NCBI GenBank assembly: GCA_034620365.1
Contig: JAQGEQ010000263.1
Span: 1,240,001 to 1,304,000 of the forward strand
Reading direction: 5' to 3'
Origin: Pegea sp. RAD2-039
Lineage: Eukaryota; Chordata; Thaliacea; Salpida; Salpidae
DNA length: 64,000 nucleotides
Made by a program: the position numbers and the translations under genes. Position 1 is the first letter of the stretch, and every line of letters begins with the position of its first letter. The notes under the pieces are model-generated. The model made no database searches and was not told where the DNA came from. It saw only the letters and a list, made by a program, of their open reading frames with translations. This document shows, one piece after another, positions 1-15,663 of this stretch.

Positions 1-137
1 TTTTCATGAAATTATTCATCAGCTACGTTTACTTGAAAATTAATTTATTAATAATTATTCATCAATTAACTTATTAATTACTCAAATAAATATTTATTCA
101 GTTATTTCAAATGATCGAATATTATCCTACAAAACAG

Positions 138-3914
<3,777 letters not shown>

Positions 3915-6900
3915 TGGCATACATCTAAACAATTTGATTAGATGTTTTTCATCAAGTTCTATTTCGATATGGTTGTTAACCACAGGTGGGCCACATTCCA
4001 ACTTTTGGGTTATGGAGTTATAGTATCTTCTCAAATTTATTTTCTAATTTCTTAATCAAGAAGAAAACTTTTCTGTTATCGAAAGCTCTTATATATCAAC
4101 TTGCTCTTATGAAATCTGCCGATAATATTAAATATCTCATTGCCACTATTTACCGCTATTAAATACTTTTTTCAGTTCTTAAAAACTTATCTTGAAATGA
4201 TAAAAAGCTCAATTGAAAAATAGAAATTGAACAAACGAATTTTATTCAACAAAGATATTTTTATTTTCCACTTGTTGTTTGATTGGTGCTCAATTGTGTT
4301 AATTTGGATTAAGTTTTAAATCAAGTGACTTACGCTATTAATGAGTAGTACATCATTACAAGTGTCTGAAATCAATTCTGTAAATATCCTTATCTAGTAT
4401 TCAAATCAACAAACAAATATCAATAACTTATATTGGAATGATTTCATTTTTATGTATTAAACTGTGATGCTTTTACAGTTTTTTTTATTTTCAAATTTCT
4501 GTTGTATGAGAATTTATGTGATTTGTCTATCAATACAGTTGTTTGTATATTATAAAGTTTTCTAAATAAGACAGTGACAAAATTTGTCAAGACTTCTGAA
4601 TTTTTTACGTTTCTTTATCATCTCTGTTACATCTTTTATTCTCTTCCAGATAACTTTTTCTTCAGTTTTTTTTTCTTTAAATCTCTAGGTTTTTTTACTC
4701 AATAGATTCAACAACTTTCTAAAACAACTTTTTTTTCTTCTTCTGGTGCTTCTTTCATTCCTATTTTCTCTTGTTAAACTAACTAGTAAACAAATCTTCA
4801 TAATCTTCGATATTTTTTTTGTTTTGTTTTTACCGCCGCACATAAGTGTATTTATTTCTTTTATTTTGAATTTTGTCTGCATTCAGTTAAAGAAATAAAT
4901 TTACTGATAAAAAGTTTGCGAGATATAATACTGGATTATAACTGGCTATTTTCTTGCAACTTATTTGCATATTTCAAGTAATCGAATAATTGTAGATCAA
5001 TCAATTTAACACTTTGGAAAGCTTTTTTGTTTAATTTATTTGAAGTTCTTATTATCAAAAGAAATTTGCTTTCCACAAATTTATAAAAATCGTTTTTATT
5101 TCAAAATTATTTTCTTGAACTTAAAAATTTACTTTTATTTAATTGGTTGCAAAAAAAACTTTAAAAGGTGAAATATTTTAGTAAGTAGCTTGAAAAATGT
5201 CTTTAAATATTAAAAGATTTTGAAAAAAACTTAGATATCATAGATAAAAGAAGCTTTAAAAATATTTTGTGAAATAAAAAGTTAAGACTTTTCAATATTA
5301 TATTCTTAATAGGTAGCTGATTTATAAATATTTGTAAAAGTGACCATTTAAAAAAATTCTAGTTCTTTAAGCTTCTCAAAAATAACAAAAGCGATTTCCA
5401 CTACTAATTTGCATTTATATTACCAAATTGGGTTAGCAAATATGGCTTAGTTACTTTCAAATTAACATACAACTGATGTTTTTATCAAAACCATGTAAAC
5501 TCTTATCAAATATTTATGCATTGACGAAAAATTAAGTCAACAACACTTACCTAATATTTTCAATTACAAATGTTTTGAACACTTATAATTGTTTTTAAGT
5601 GAGTTAACTCTACTAATAGTAAACTCACTAATTTTTTTACTGACAAAACAATTGAATAGATTAATTATTTTGTTTTTCATTAGATGATTATATGAACCTT
5701 AGCATAAACTATAGTAAACTCATTTCTAATATAAGTTTTTTGACTAATGTGCAATAAAATTGCTTGAGCAGTTAATGTTTAAAATATTTTCAAAAATTAT
5801 TTTTTACTAATGCGGTTAAATTGACATGAAAAAGCACTTAATGGTTTTTTTATGATTATAACAAACCTAAAATAAGAAATTTTTGTTGTACTTGTTAAAT
5901 AACAGCAAGCTAATACTGAACAATTTGTGAAACTTGTTGAAACATTATTTGATTTATTTTGCTTAGGTAGTATATTTAATATGTATTCATTGACCTCAAA
6001 CAAACTTATTTAGCACTAAATTTATAAAGTTGACATATATGAACAACAAATAAGTTCTTATTTGCATATTTTCATTATTTTTTACAGTGTAAGCAAGCTA
6101 CGGTTTAAGCTACCTACAAATGCTTACAATAATAATAAATTGTTTGTGTGCACACTATTTATGAAATTATAAATCAAATGTAAAGGAATTTGACTTGCAA
6201 AAAGCTACTAGCTTATTTTAATGTCAAGTGCAGTAATTAATGGTTTGTTTACAATTGGATAACCATACTTTAGACTTAACCAGAGTTTAAAACTTTAAAC
6301 TTGAAAACAAATGTATTTTTTCATTAAAAAAGTAATATCTGCCTAATTGTATTAAAAACGATATAACCCTTTTTAAAATTCAGGAAAAGTAATATATGTA
6401 AATATAATAATTCCTATTTTGAAGATGTCTGTTCATCTTGTAAAAACAGTCTTTTTTTAATCTTTTTATTGGATATAATTTTTGTAATTTATTGATTTTA
6501 CTACATCTACCCTGCATTACTGCGTCCATAACAAAAAATTAATCTTTTCAAACGTTTTTCTTTCATAACAACAGTTGATGTGATAATAAATCTTAAATTA
6601 TATAACTTTTTAATTCTAAAATACTAAAAAAATATCATTTAATATTATAAAAAGACAAATACGGCTGATTATTAATGAGTTACAAATTTAACTTTGAAAG
6701 TTAATTAATTTTGAAATGTTTAGAATAATTAAATCTTATCAAAATGTATCTAACTTCTAAGAATGCTTACGTTGTGATGTATTATGAAAAAATGATTTAT
6801 TTTTATTTGTAGAAATTTTTTTATTAATACTTTAAAACTACTAATAAACAATTAAGTAACCAAAAACTATATTTTATATTGATACACTTTATAGTACAAA

Positions 6901-7289
6901 TATTGTAGATGCCATGTACTTATTATTTTGATTTATATTCCAACATAATAAGCAAACATTTAGAAAAAAATTTAACTAAGCTTCATATAAAAATTATTAA
7001 TTTGATTACTTTATATAAGTAATAAAATTTCATTTATAAGACTTTTCAAACTTTACAACTCTTATTAAAACTTACAATTTAAAGAAAAAGATTGATAAAT
7101 TTAGCAATTTCTAAACTGTACAAACATATTAATGAATTTAAAACAGTATATATGTTGACTATAAACGTTTATAGAATAAGCAAATATATTACTTATTAAA
7201 TTTAACATAATTATATGTAAAGCTTATCCACGAGTAATAATAAGACATGTTTTTACCAACCAGTACTGAAATACAAACATACTTTGTAA
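3915..7289. other. AT-rich intergenic DNA
   Basis: This stretch follows the RSPRY1 stop and is very AT-rich with many short homopolymer runs. I find no exon with recognisable protein similarity, no tRNA and no convincing tandem array. The short open frames near 4685-4882 and 5797-6003 have low-complexity translations and look fortuitous. Confidence 0.6.
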
Positions 7290-7500
7290 CTGGCAGTGAA
7301 AGATCTTCTAAGACTTGCTTTCTCCTAGCAGCATGTTGCTACATGTCAGGGTGCTCTTCGAAAATCGTTTCTTGACCTCCTTAATTTACAGATTCCTTTT
7401 GGTTTTTGTACCTACTTATTTTTCTCATGAACTCAATGATCTACTTTTCATAAAAACTGAAATAAAAAATTATTTTGATGATTATATTATATATTAATCT
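7290..7500 (+). mobile_element. Non-LTR retrotransposon relic, reverse transcriptase catalytic region
   Basis: The + strand reading ends in ELNDLLFIKTEIKNYFDDY. This resembles the YINDL...ADD region (RT motif C) of CR1/Jockey-type LINE reverse transcriptases, with the FADD/YADD box degraded to FDDY. The rest of the reading, around SSMLLHVRV, looks like a frame-damaged version of the preceding GVPQGSVLGP block. The flanks are ordinary AT-rich sequence and I cannot set element ends. It is a dead fragment. Confidence 0.5.
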
Positions 7501-8124
7501 AAAAAACTTAACTACTGCCTAAAACCGTTTCATATTTTACCTCGTTTGCAAGATTTTAACTGTCGATAATAAGCCACTGAACTTACTGCAGAACTAACTA
7601 AATATGATTATTTATCAACGATTCAATTACATTATCGTATTTAGTTTGTTTCAGATTTGCTTGTTAAAAAAACATAATTTATAATTACTTTTGTCTTTAT
7701 ACTTTAATTTGTATAGTTCTTTTTGACGCTGGTATTAGATTTGATTCAATTAATAATAAAGTCAAAACTGTAGTAAGGGTTTCATATCATGCCATAAAGC
7801 ACTTACTAAACGTTGGCAATCATCTTGATGCAGCTTTGGGTCTAATTCCTTGATTATTAAATGTTTTTGAATTACATGTAATTTTCAATCATATGCAAAT
7901 TTTAGACGCAATCTTTTTAAGTAGTTTTTTTTTCAAATAGTTTTTTGCTTCTTGCTTGCCAAGTCGATTTTTTTATTTTTAGTTATTCTTTTATTTCCTG
8001 TTGAATTATAAATCTAAAATTGGGATTGTAACATTTGAAATGTCCCTTGACATAAAAGACTCAAATATTTTCATCTCCTATTACTTAAAATGAGCTCCCT
8101 ATGTAAATTATTTATTTATTACAA

Positions 8125-8610
8125 TAAATGCGAAGGAGGGTGCCTGAAGAGAGCACCTCTTTCTAACACATATTCTCACAAATAACATCTATTAAGATAG
8201 AAATACAGAAAAAAAAAGATGTAACACATGGCATTTCGGTAGTCCTCAAAGCATATAACAGAGAACAATTACATAGAATTATAGTAATATTAAAAAAAAG
8301 AAAATCATAGTTTAGAGATGACAATGTTGGCAATATTATAACGGTTCAACTTCTTCTTGAACAACGCGAGTGATTTTTACATGACAATGTCTGATGGCAG
8401 CTGGTTCCATCTACTAATTGTGCGGTATGAGAAAAAATTCGCTCTGATTAACGTACCAGGAGATATAAGCTTGTTAAGATGTAATGTGTGTCGACTGAAT
8501 TGGTATAACTTAAAAATGTGTAGTCCGCTCAAAGATACTTTACTAAGAAAACTTTCCTTAGATGTTAAATACCCTTTCTTCATACTTTACAAATTTTAAT
8601 GGTTTATTTC
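8125..8610 (-). mobile_element. LINE 3' end: RT C-terminus plus 3' UTR and tail
   Basis: Read on the minus strand, the frame contains FFSYRTISRWNQLPSDIV and, past an in-frame TAA, KSLALFKKKLNRY. This is the usual C-terminal signature of CR1/Jockey-like LINE ORF2 proteins (F..R....WN.LP..V....S...FK..L). The stop inside it marks the copy as dead. The downstream UTR ends near 8126-8179 in a conserved tail (GGCACCCTCCTT core) followed by TAAATAAATAAA-like repeats typical of LINE 3' ends. The same tail is found on the SINE at 14351-14403. Confidence 0.65.
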
Positions 8611-10495
8611 ATCTAAACTTCAGTGATTTCTTAAAGAAGCAATCTTTCATACATCCTCAGAGGTTCATCGTTAAAAATTAAAAAACTCAGCAATTTCAAT
8701 AACACCCAGTGGACTAATAGCTTTTTTGATAGACTAATCACGGTTTGGAATCTTTTTTCCGACTCCATCACTACATCAAAATTTTGTTTTTTGAAAATAT
8801 GTTATTTCGTTTAGAAGTGATATCTTTATTTTTTACACTCATTTTCTATTTTCAATCCATAATATATACTTATCTCTATGCCTCTGTAGTGTTTATATTT
8901 ATTATGCATTAAATATGATAAACTGCGGCACTCAACACATTTTCCTTATTTTTCCGCTCACATTGTTTATTTCTGTATAATTTATCATCTTCAGCTTTGT
9001 GTTGGACAAAATGTAAACAAGAAATTTAATTTTTAGTATTAATAAAGATTATGCCTAGAGTATATTCAGAATTTATTGAAGAAATATTTAAATTGACTGA
9101 ACAGTTCGATCTTCAAAAACTTTTTGATAGTATAGACAAACCTTGCGCTCGATAAGGAGGACGCTTGGACGCTTTTTTCTTATAACATCATGTATAAAAC
9201 TTATCATCTTAGTGGTACAATGTAAGCTTCTCTAAAAACAAATTAAAGTCATAAAAGAATCCTATATGATTCACACTTATTATAATAAACAAGCTAATAA
9301 ACGCAGAGCTTTAGTCAAACTTCTGTAACCTTAAAAAAATTGCGGACGAAATACTTGTAAATAAAGCATAATTACAAATAAAAATTTGAGATACTCCGAG
9401 TATTTGAGCTTCTTTTAGATATAGACTGCATTATCAACCCAAAAGAATTTGCTGGTTTTCTAAGTCTTTTGTTTTTATCTTCCCTTAATACTTAGCTATC
9501 ATATTTTTTTTTTAATTTTGTAGCAATAAGTTATTATGAATACTTTAAATGAAATATTTTAAGTCATTTAAAAAACATATGTTAATCAATTAAGTTCTAA
9601 CCGTAAAGAACCATTCAAAAAATATTAAATTTTAACTATTTTTTTACCCATTTTTAGTTTAGAAACTCTGAAATTTTAAGATTTTATATGATTATTCTTC
9701 CAGACAAGTTTATTTTACAAAACTTGGTTCATATGTTTCGTTTCGGATATTTTTTTTATCACATGTAGTTTATGTCGTATCTGTATTTAAAAATTATATC
9801 AAATTTTCGTTTAAATATATTTTTCTATTTCATTCAGTCATTTCTTCTAAAATTTTAATTTCGTTAACTATTTAATGTTTTATTAATGAATTTTAATGCT
9901 TTTAGTAATAGTAGTTTTTATTATTTATTTTTTTTTTCATTTTTTAAAGAAATAATCTGAATAGAATCTAATTAATATTTAAGATATTATTGATGTTTCT
10001 TTATTATGACAATGATATAATATTAAAATAGTATGAAAAATAAGGGTATCAAAATTCCATTTCTCAAAAAAAATTATAAATAAAAAATTTTGGCAAAATC
10101 TTTTTTAGTAAATATTTGTACAAAATAAAATTGTTTAGATTTATATATTATACTACCAGTGATATATACTATTATTTTTATTAACTATTCCAAACCAGTA
10201 AAGTTTATATTTTATTTTATTTGAAATACAATTTATATAATTTATTTTTAGATTATATATCTATTTTTTTAATACAAATAAATCTAAATTAAGCATGAAT
10301 TATTTACTTTTAATAATGTTATTTAATCTTTATAACCCCAGTATTAAGTGAATTTTAAAATTTATAAATTGAAAATAAAATAGATGATTTGAAGATGTTA
10401 TTTATATTTTATATCTATAAATATTATTAGAAATAAATAAAATATATACTAATGTATTATATTTTTCTGATCATTTAGAGATAATCTGATTGAAT
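8611..10495. other. AT-rich intergenic DNA
   Basis: This is strongly AT-rich spacer up to the NCBP1 start codon. No open frame with recognisable similarity is present. 9050-9170 is slightly more complex but I could not match it to anything. Confidence 0.5.
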
Positions 10496-12898
10496 ATGAG
10501 TCATCATAAACGACCCAAGACATATTCTTCTGACGAAGAAGAAAGAGGTACTAACTTTGGAAAGCGAAGAAAAATTGCCTCAATCGAAGGTATTGAAAAA
10601 AGGCTAGAAACAATTTTGTATAAAGTTGGTGAAAAAAATGCTCTTTCAATTGAAACAAACCTGGAATCAGTCTGTGCTATATTAGAAGCTGATCTGACTC
10701 GTTTTAAAAAACAAATTTTAGATATTCTGGTTTTATGTTCATATCAGTTGCCTGAAAACTGTACCATCTACACTACTTTGACAGGCCTTCTCAACAAACG
10801 AAATAGTGAATGTGGTGGAGATTTCGTTGATATGTTGATGTCTGAATTGAAGTATTTGATGATTACTAATCAGTTTGATTATGCAAGAAATTTGATTCGG
10901 TTTTTAAGTGATTTATGTAACTGCAAAGTCGTCAGTGCTTTTTCTCTTATTGCTTTATTTAATTCCTTCATCTCTGTATGTAAAGAAGAAAATATTCCTC
11001 AAACTCGTAAAGATTGGTATGTTTATGCTACACTGTCAGCTCTACCATGGGTTGGAAGATTATTGAATCAGGAATTTCCCGAAGAGTTCTCAACAGTTTT
11101 TCTTAAGATTAAGATGTACATGATCCAACGTAATAAGGATCATCATGAATTTCTACGAGTCTGGTCAAATGATGATCCTCATCCACAAGAAGAATATTTA
11201 GATTGTTTATATATTCAAATATGCAAACTAATGGATGACAATTGGAATGAAAATTTCATCTTAAGACCTTACTTGGCATTTGATATGAAGCAAGCTTTTA
11301 CTCACAATATCTCGAGCTTTGTAGTCCCGCCTCATGTTGAAAATAAATCAATATATCCATGCCCTCAAGTGGTTTTCCGTATTTTTGATTACACTGATTG
11401 CCCAGACAATCTGACAGTTCCTGGAAATCATTCAATTGAAAGGTGGTTGGTTGAAGATGGTATTAGAACTATAATTTCAACTCATGTAAAAGATAGAAAG
11501 GATGTAGCTGCAAGACTTCAGGCTGTATTTGACCCTAAAAAGATTCCATTAAACTATGTACTGGTTGAATGTATATTTGGTGATATGTTTCGTCTACCAC
11601 TTCCACCAAATCATTTGGTTTTCTATACATCATTGTTTATTGAGCTTTGTAAACTCCAACCAGCTAAAATGCCACAAGTGCTTGCATTAGCAACAGACAT
11701 GTTGTTCGAACGTCTTGATACCATGAATATTACATGTGTAGATCGATTTGTCAACTGGTTTTCTCATCACCTCAGTAATTTCCAGTTTACATGGAGTTGG
11801 GACGAGTGGACAAGCTGTTTGGATGATGACCTAGCCCTTCCTCGTCCAAAATTTATCAAAGAAGTTTTAGAGAAGTGTATGAGACTAGCCTATCATAAAA
11901 AGATTGTAGATATGATGCCTGTAAAGTATGAAGTACTGTTTCCAGTTGAACCTAAGTTCAAGTTTAAGTATCAGATTGTTCCTGGTTCATCAAAACAAGA
12001 CCATATGGGAATTACTACTTCACAAAGAATTATTTCTTCTATTCAAAGCAAGTGTAGCGATGAAGATATGATTGCTCTTTTGGAAGAGATAGTTCCCAGT
12101 ACAAACCTAAATGGCGTTGCAGTAGAAAATTGTGATGTTAAACGAATTGAGCTTTTTACTCATTCGTTGTTGTACTTGGCAAAGAAGTCATTCAGCCATG
12201 CTTTTAGTGGATTATCAAAGTTTCATAAAGTGTTTAAGTGGATTACAGCAGAAGATAGCAACAAAAAACCAGTAATTTTACAAGTTGTCAAAGATGCATG
12301 GCAACAACACAATCAAATGGTTGTTGTTTTGGTCGAAAAGATGCTTCGTTTGCAAATTGTTGATTGTATTTCTGTTGTTCAATGGGTTTTTTCTAACGAA
12401 ATGGCAGCTGATTTTACAAGATTGTATGTGTGGGAAATAATTCATTCGACTATTAGAAGAATGGCTAGCCATCTAAAACGGTATGAGAATGAGTTCTCTG
12501 AAATGAAAAAGAATAGTCAACTGAAAAATAATGATGAAAATCAGAATGAGAGTGATAACTTATTGGGTATGTATAATGCTTATGCTCCTAATAACGATGA
12601 CTTGGAGCTTGTTTCAACTCAAATAGAAAATGCTAAAGAGCAACAGAAGAAACTTTTTGTGGCAATTTTTCAAAGATTTCTCATGATTTTATCAGACCAT
12701 TTTGCGAAATGTGACGAAGTTGGTTGCTCTTTTAATAACCCCTGGTATAAAAACACCATCGATAGATTGAAAGAAATGTTTCTCTTGCATGGTTCCACTG
12801 TTAAAAAGTATGAAAGCACTCTTAAGCTCGTGCTTTTTACAGATAAAGTTGACCCAAGAATTATGAGCGTTTACTATCAGTATCTTTCAATAAAGTAA
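10496..12898 (+). CDS. NCBP1: Nuclear cap-binding protein subunit 1 (CBP80), intronless
   Basis: One open frame of 800 codons covers the whole protein (human CBP80 is 790 residues). I start at the ATG at 10496 (MSHHKRPKTYSSDEEERG), because the Lys/Arg-rich stretch just after it resembles the family's N-terminal nuclear localisation signal. Family landmarks follow in order: the MIF4G-like domain near residues 30-240 (KVGEKNALSIETNLESV, GGDFVDMLMSELK, DWYVYATLSALPWVGR), PHPQEEYLDC, LRPYLAFD, then CVDRFVNWFSHHLSNFQF, VLEKCMRLAYH, KSFSHAFSGLSKFHKVFK and TPWYKN-like NPWYKN near the end. CBP80 pairs with CBP20 to bind the 5' m7G cap in splicing, export and decay. Vertebrate genes have over twenty introns; here there are none, which fits a retrocopy or wholesale intron loss. 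The frame is intact. Confidence 0.97.
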   Translation: MSHHKRPKTYSSDEEERGTNFGKRRKIASIEGIEKRLETILYKVGEKNALSIETNLESVCAILEADLTRFKKQILDILVLCSYQLPENCTIYTTLTGLLNKRNSECGGDFVDMLMSELKYLMITNQFDYARNLIRFLSDLCNCKVVSAFSLIALFNSFISVCKEENIPQTRKDWYVYATLSALPWVGRLLNQEFPEEFSTVFLKIKMYMIQRNKDHHEFLRVWSNDDPHPQEEYLDCLYIQICKLMDDNWNENFILRPYLAFDMKQAFTHNISSFVVPPHVENKSIYPCPQVVFRIFDYTDCPDNLTVPGNHSIERWLVEDGIRTIISTHVKDRKDVAARLQAVFDPKKIPLNYVLVECIFGDMFRLPLPPNHLVFYTSLFIELCKLQPAKMPQVLALATDMLFERLDTMNITCVDRFVNWFSHHLSNFQFTWSWDEWTSCLDDDLALPRPKFIKEVLEKCMRLAYHKKIVDMMPVKYEVLFPVEPKFKFKYQIVPGSSKQDHMGITTSQRIISSIQSKCSDEDMIALLEEIVPSTNLNGVAVENCDVKRIELFTHSLLYLAKKSFSHAFSGLSKFHKVFKWITAEDSNKKPVILQVVKDAWQQHNQMVVVLVEKMLRLQIVDCISVVQWVFSNEMAADFTRLYVWEIIHSTIRRMASHLKRYENEFSEMKKNSQLKNNDENQNESDNLLGMYNAYAPNNDDLELVSTQIENAKEQQKKLFVAIFQRFLMILSDHFAKCDEVGCSFNNPWYKNTIDRLKEMFLLHGSTVKKYESTLKLVLFTDKVDPRIMSVYYQYLSIK

Positions 12899-13012
12899 TC
12901 ACATATTCTAAGACAATGTTATACTTTTAGATGGAAATTTTCTGTACAGTAGTGTTCATTATGTGACAGTTTTTTAATCACTTCTTTTCTGACATTATAA
13001 ATCTATGTTGGT

Positions 13013-13018
13013 AATAAA
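13013..13018 (+). terminator. Candidate poly(A) signal of NCBP1
   Basis: AATAAA lies 115 nt downstream of the NCBP1 stop codon and 70 nt before the REXO2 start. It is the first such hexamer after the gene. Confidence 0.5.
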
Positions 13019-13087
13019 ACGACTTGTAGCTAATTCTATTGATGTGACTAAAGTTGAATTTCTTTAAACACTAAAGGTTAAGCACTT

Positions 13088-15111
13088 ATGAGATTAAACA
13101 GAAGTTCTTTAAGTAAAATAATGTCTTCGTTGACCAAAGAGGTACCAAGAAACGAGAGCCTACGAATTATTTGGGTAGATCTTGAAGTAAGTTTGTACTA
13201 AATCTTTATTTTTGTAATTTCAACAGTTTTGAATAATCTTATTTAAGTTTGATGGCATTAAGAAGAATATTTAGAATAGATTTTTCATTTAAGTATAAAA
13301 TCAGTGTTATTGTTAATTTGGTTTAATAAATGATCACTTTTAGAGCTATATTCAGATTTAAACTTCGTCAATTGGTTTAGTATTTGATCATAATTACTCC
13401 TTAAAATTGTTTATAGATGACCGGATTAGATATCAACAAAGATCACATTCTAGAGATGGCATGTCTTATTACTGATGATAAACTAGACTTAATTGAAAAA
13501 GTAATTTTATAATTTATTCAGTATTTCTTTACTAACATCTAAATCTTAAATCTTGTTTTCTTATTTTTACAATCTATTAATCAGTTCGAAGTTGCAAGCC
13601 TACATCTGAATGTTTCTGTTATTTCACCTGGTCTACAGACTGACTGTAATTTAATGGACTTTTAACTCAGGGACCCCACGTAATCATTCATCAACCTGAA
13701 GAAATTTTAAGCAATATGAATGAATGGAGTAAATATCATCATCAAGAGGTTAGCTCTCATCTAATACTATCAAATCTATTTCTAAAATCCAGAGATCTCA
13801 GCATAAACTAGAAGAGAGTCCTATAACCTTTAACCCCTTTTTTTATTCGTGGGGTACCCACACATCTCCTTGTTAGTTTTTGCCCTAGTACCCAAGGACA
13901 GTGGTTGGTGACCCAGGGCGTCAGTCCGTATAGAGTACAAGAACTAGTTGGATGATCTTACAAGGGTTCTGAAGATTATTCTGCTTTGAGGGTTATGTGA
14001 AGATAGACGGAAAGTTAAATCGATTGGTTGCTTATCTATTGTGCTTTGTAGAGGTAGGTTCGAATACCACCTCGTGGTCGAAGATGCAACATTCCGAACA
14101 TCAGAGTATCTTCAAATACTGTCACTACCTTGTAGTTGCTTAGAGAAGTAAATAGAGGTGAACCCAGACATAAAACTTACCATCTGTTGACTATGTTGTC
14201 CCTGGACATTAGACTGTGTCACCGAACAGCGGATTTTAAGGGTGGTGGGGGTATTTGGCAGTGGATCTCAACTTTTATTTATCCGCTGATTCAATTTATG
14301 ACACTTCCAAATAGCAAATCTCATAAACCAATCAAACTTTTTTATATATAAATGCAAAGGAGGGTGCCTAAAAAGAGCACATCTCGCTAACATACATTCT
14401 CACGATTTTTTTTATGATTTTTTCTCAGGAGTTTATAAATATGTCTCCACCTGGGGTCGAACCCGGTACTTCCTAGCGAGAAGGTAGGTGTAGTAACCAC
14501 TTCGCCACCTAGCAGGACATTTTCAGTCATAGAAAATTCACTTTAAATATTTAAAATATGTAAATATAAATAGTTTGGATTACCTCAGAGAGTCAAGTTT
14601 ACTTCAAGAACTTATCAATTTGAATCCAAATTACATTTTTGTTTTCTAGTCTGGATTAACTGAAGCTTCAAGAAAAAGTCCAGTTTCGCTTCAAGCTGCT
14701 GAATACAAAATGCTATCGTTTGTCAGAAAGGTTTTTATTCAAAATAAGTCATCCAAACTGAGATTAATCATCAATCCACTTGTAGCATGTTCCACAAGGA
14801 CATTGTCCTCTGGCTGGTAACTCTGTCCATGCTGATAAACGTTTTCTGGACAAGTTTATGCCACAATTTATGGGTCACCTTCATTACCGAATTATTGATA
14901 CAAGCTCAATCAAGGAACTTTGCAGGTTACAAAACTCTTTCTATTAATTTTCAACAACTGCAGTGACTTCTATAGACGCTGGTATCCTCAAATCTTGCCT
15001 CCACGGAAAATGATGAATCATAGAGCTCTAGATGACATCCTTGAGAGTATTGAAGAACTGAAATTCTACAAAAAAACTATTTTTAAACATCCAAATGATG
15101 TCTTTTTGTAG
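13088..15111 (+). CDS. REXO2: REXO2 oligoribonuclease (DEDDh 3'-5' exonuclease)
   Basis: Six exons: 13088-13186, 13417-13500, 13671-13748, 14650-14730, 14786-14925 and 14976-15111 (TAG), all GT-AG with matching phases, give about 199 residues. DEDDh residues are visible: WVDLEMTGLD (D-x-E) across the first junction, [35 protein letters not shown], and [12 protein letters not shown] (H and final D). The enzyme degrades 2-5 nt RNA oligomers, in mitochondria and cytosol. An upstream ATG (13088) adds [11 protein letters not shown] before the internal ATG (13121, MSSLTKEV). That basic/Ser stretch could be a mitochondrial presequence, so both starts may be used. Intron 3 (13749-14649) is enlarged by SINE material; the other introns are 50-230 nt. 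Confidence 0.95.
13840..14345 (+). mobile_element. Probable tRNA-derived SINE in REXO2 intron 3
   Basis: This block is markedly richer in GC than the flanking intron and looks inserted. It contains a Pol III B-box-like sequence GGTTCGAATACC at 14057-14068 inside a T-arm-like hairpin (GAGGT...ACCTC). I do not see a clean A box, so ends and class are uncertain. The 71-codon open frame at 14136-14351 has no recognisable similarity and is taken as noise. Confidence 0.4.
14351..14520 (-). mobile_element. tRNA-derived SINE with LINE-like 3' tail
   Basis: On the minus strand a tRNA-like head runs from about 14518 to 14444. The A box is TAGGTGGCGAAGTGG (14512-14498) and the B box is GGTTCGACCCC (14463-14453). 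A short body follows, ending in a tail (14403-14351) identical at 45 of 53 positions to the 3' tail of the LINE relic at 8179-8127. Head by Pol III, tail borrowed from a LINE is classic SINE structure. Confidence 0.65.
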
Positions 15112-15145
15112 TATCTTATATTTGTGCTTCTTTTGACAAAATGTG

Positions 15146-15151
15146 AATAAA
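15146..15151 (+). terminator. Candidate poly(A) signal of REXO2
   Basis: AATAAA lies 35 nt after the REXO2 stop codon. The next gene on this side reads towards it from the minus strand and ends at 15664. Confidence 0.5.
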
Positions 15152-15663
15152 TAGAAAGCTATCTTTTGTGTCTGGCTCTAAATCTTCACAGTTTATGGGA
15201 GATCTTTACAAGAAATCTGAAGCTTTTGATCAAATATTTGGTTAATTACAACAGAAAGAGGGTTTATTAAAATGATCAGAATTTATTTGTAATAATTACA
15301 CACTAGATCATGTTTCTATAGATCTTAATAGTTTAAACTGATTTATTAAACCAATTTATATGGTTTGATTTATATTAAAGAAATAAACTTAAAAATATTA
15401 AAAACTTTCTCAAAAATTTACTTCTAAAATAATTTCTTTTACAATAAAACAATATTTTTAAATAAACTCTTTTAAATAATTTCTTATAAGTTTAAAAATT
15501 GACAAATTAGCTGCTTCGAAATAATCAGATATTACAAATAATATTTTATAAACAAAAAAAGTAAAATATGTTTAAATATTTTATTTATTCACGACGTTCG
15601 TTCACAAACAGAAAATACAAATTAACTTCACAGAAACAGCTGACATTGAAAATACAAAAAAGA

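Noticed and set aside
1..137. Additional RSPRY1 exon at the window start
   Set aside because: The sequence is AT-rich with stops and precedes a clear acceptor (AAAACAG), so it is intron.
8357..8599. Plus-strand open frame of 80 codons
   Set aside because: The opposite strand carries the recognisable LINE C-terminus; this frame is its shadow.
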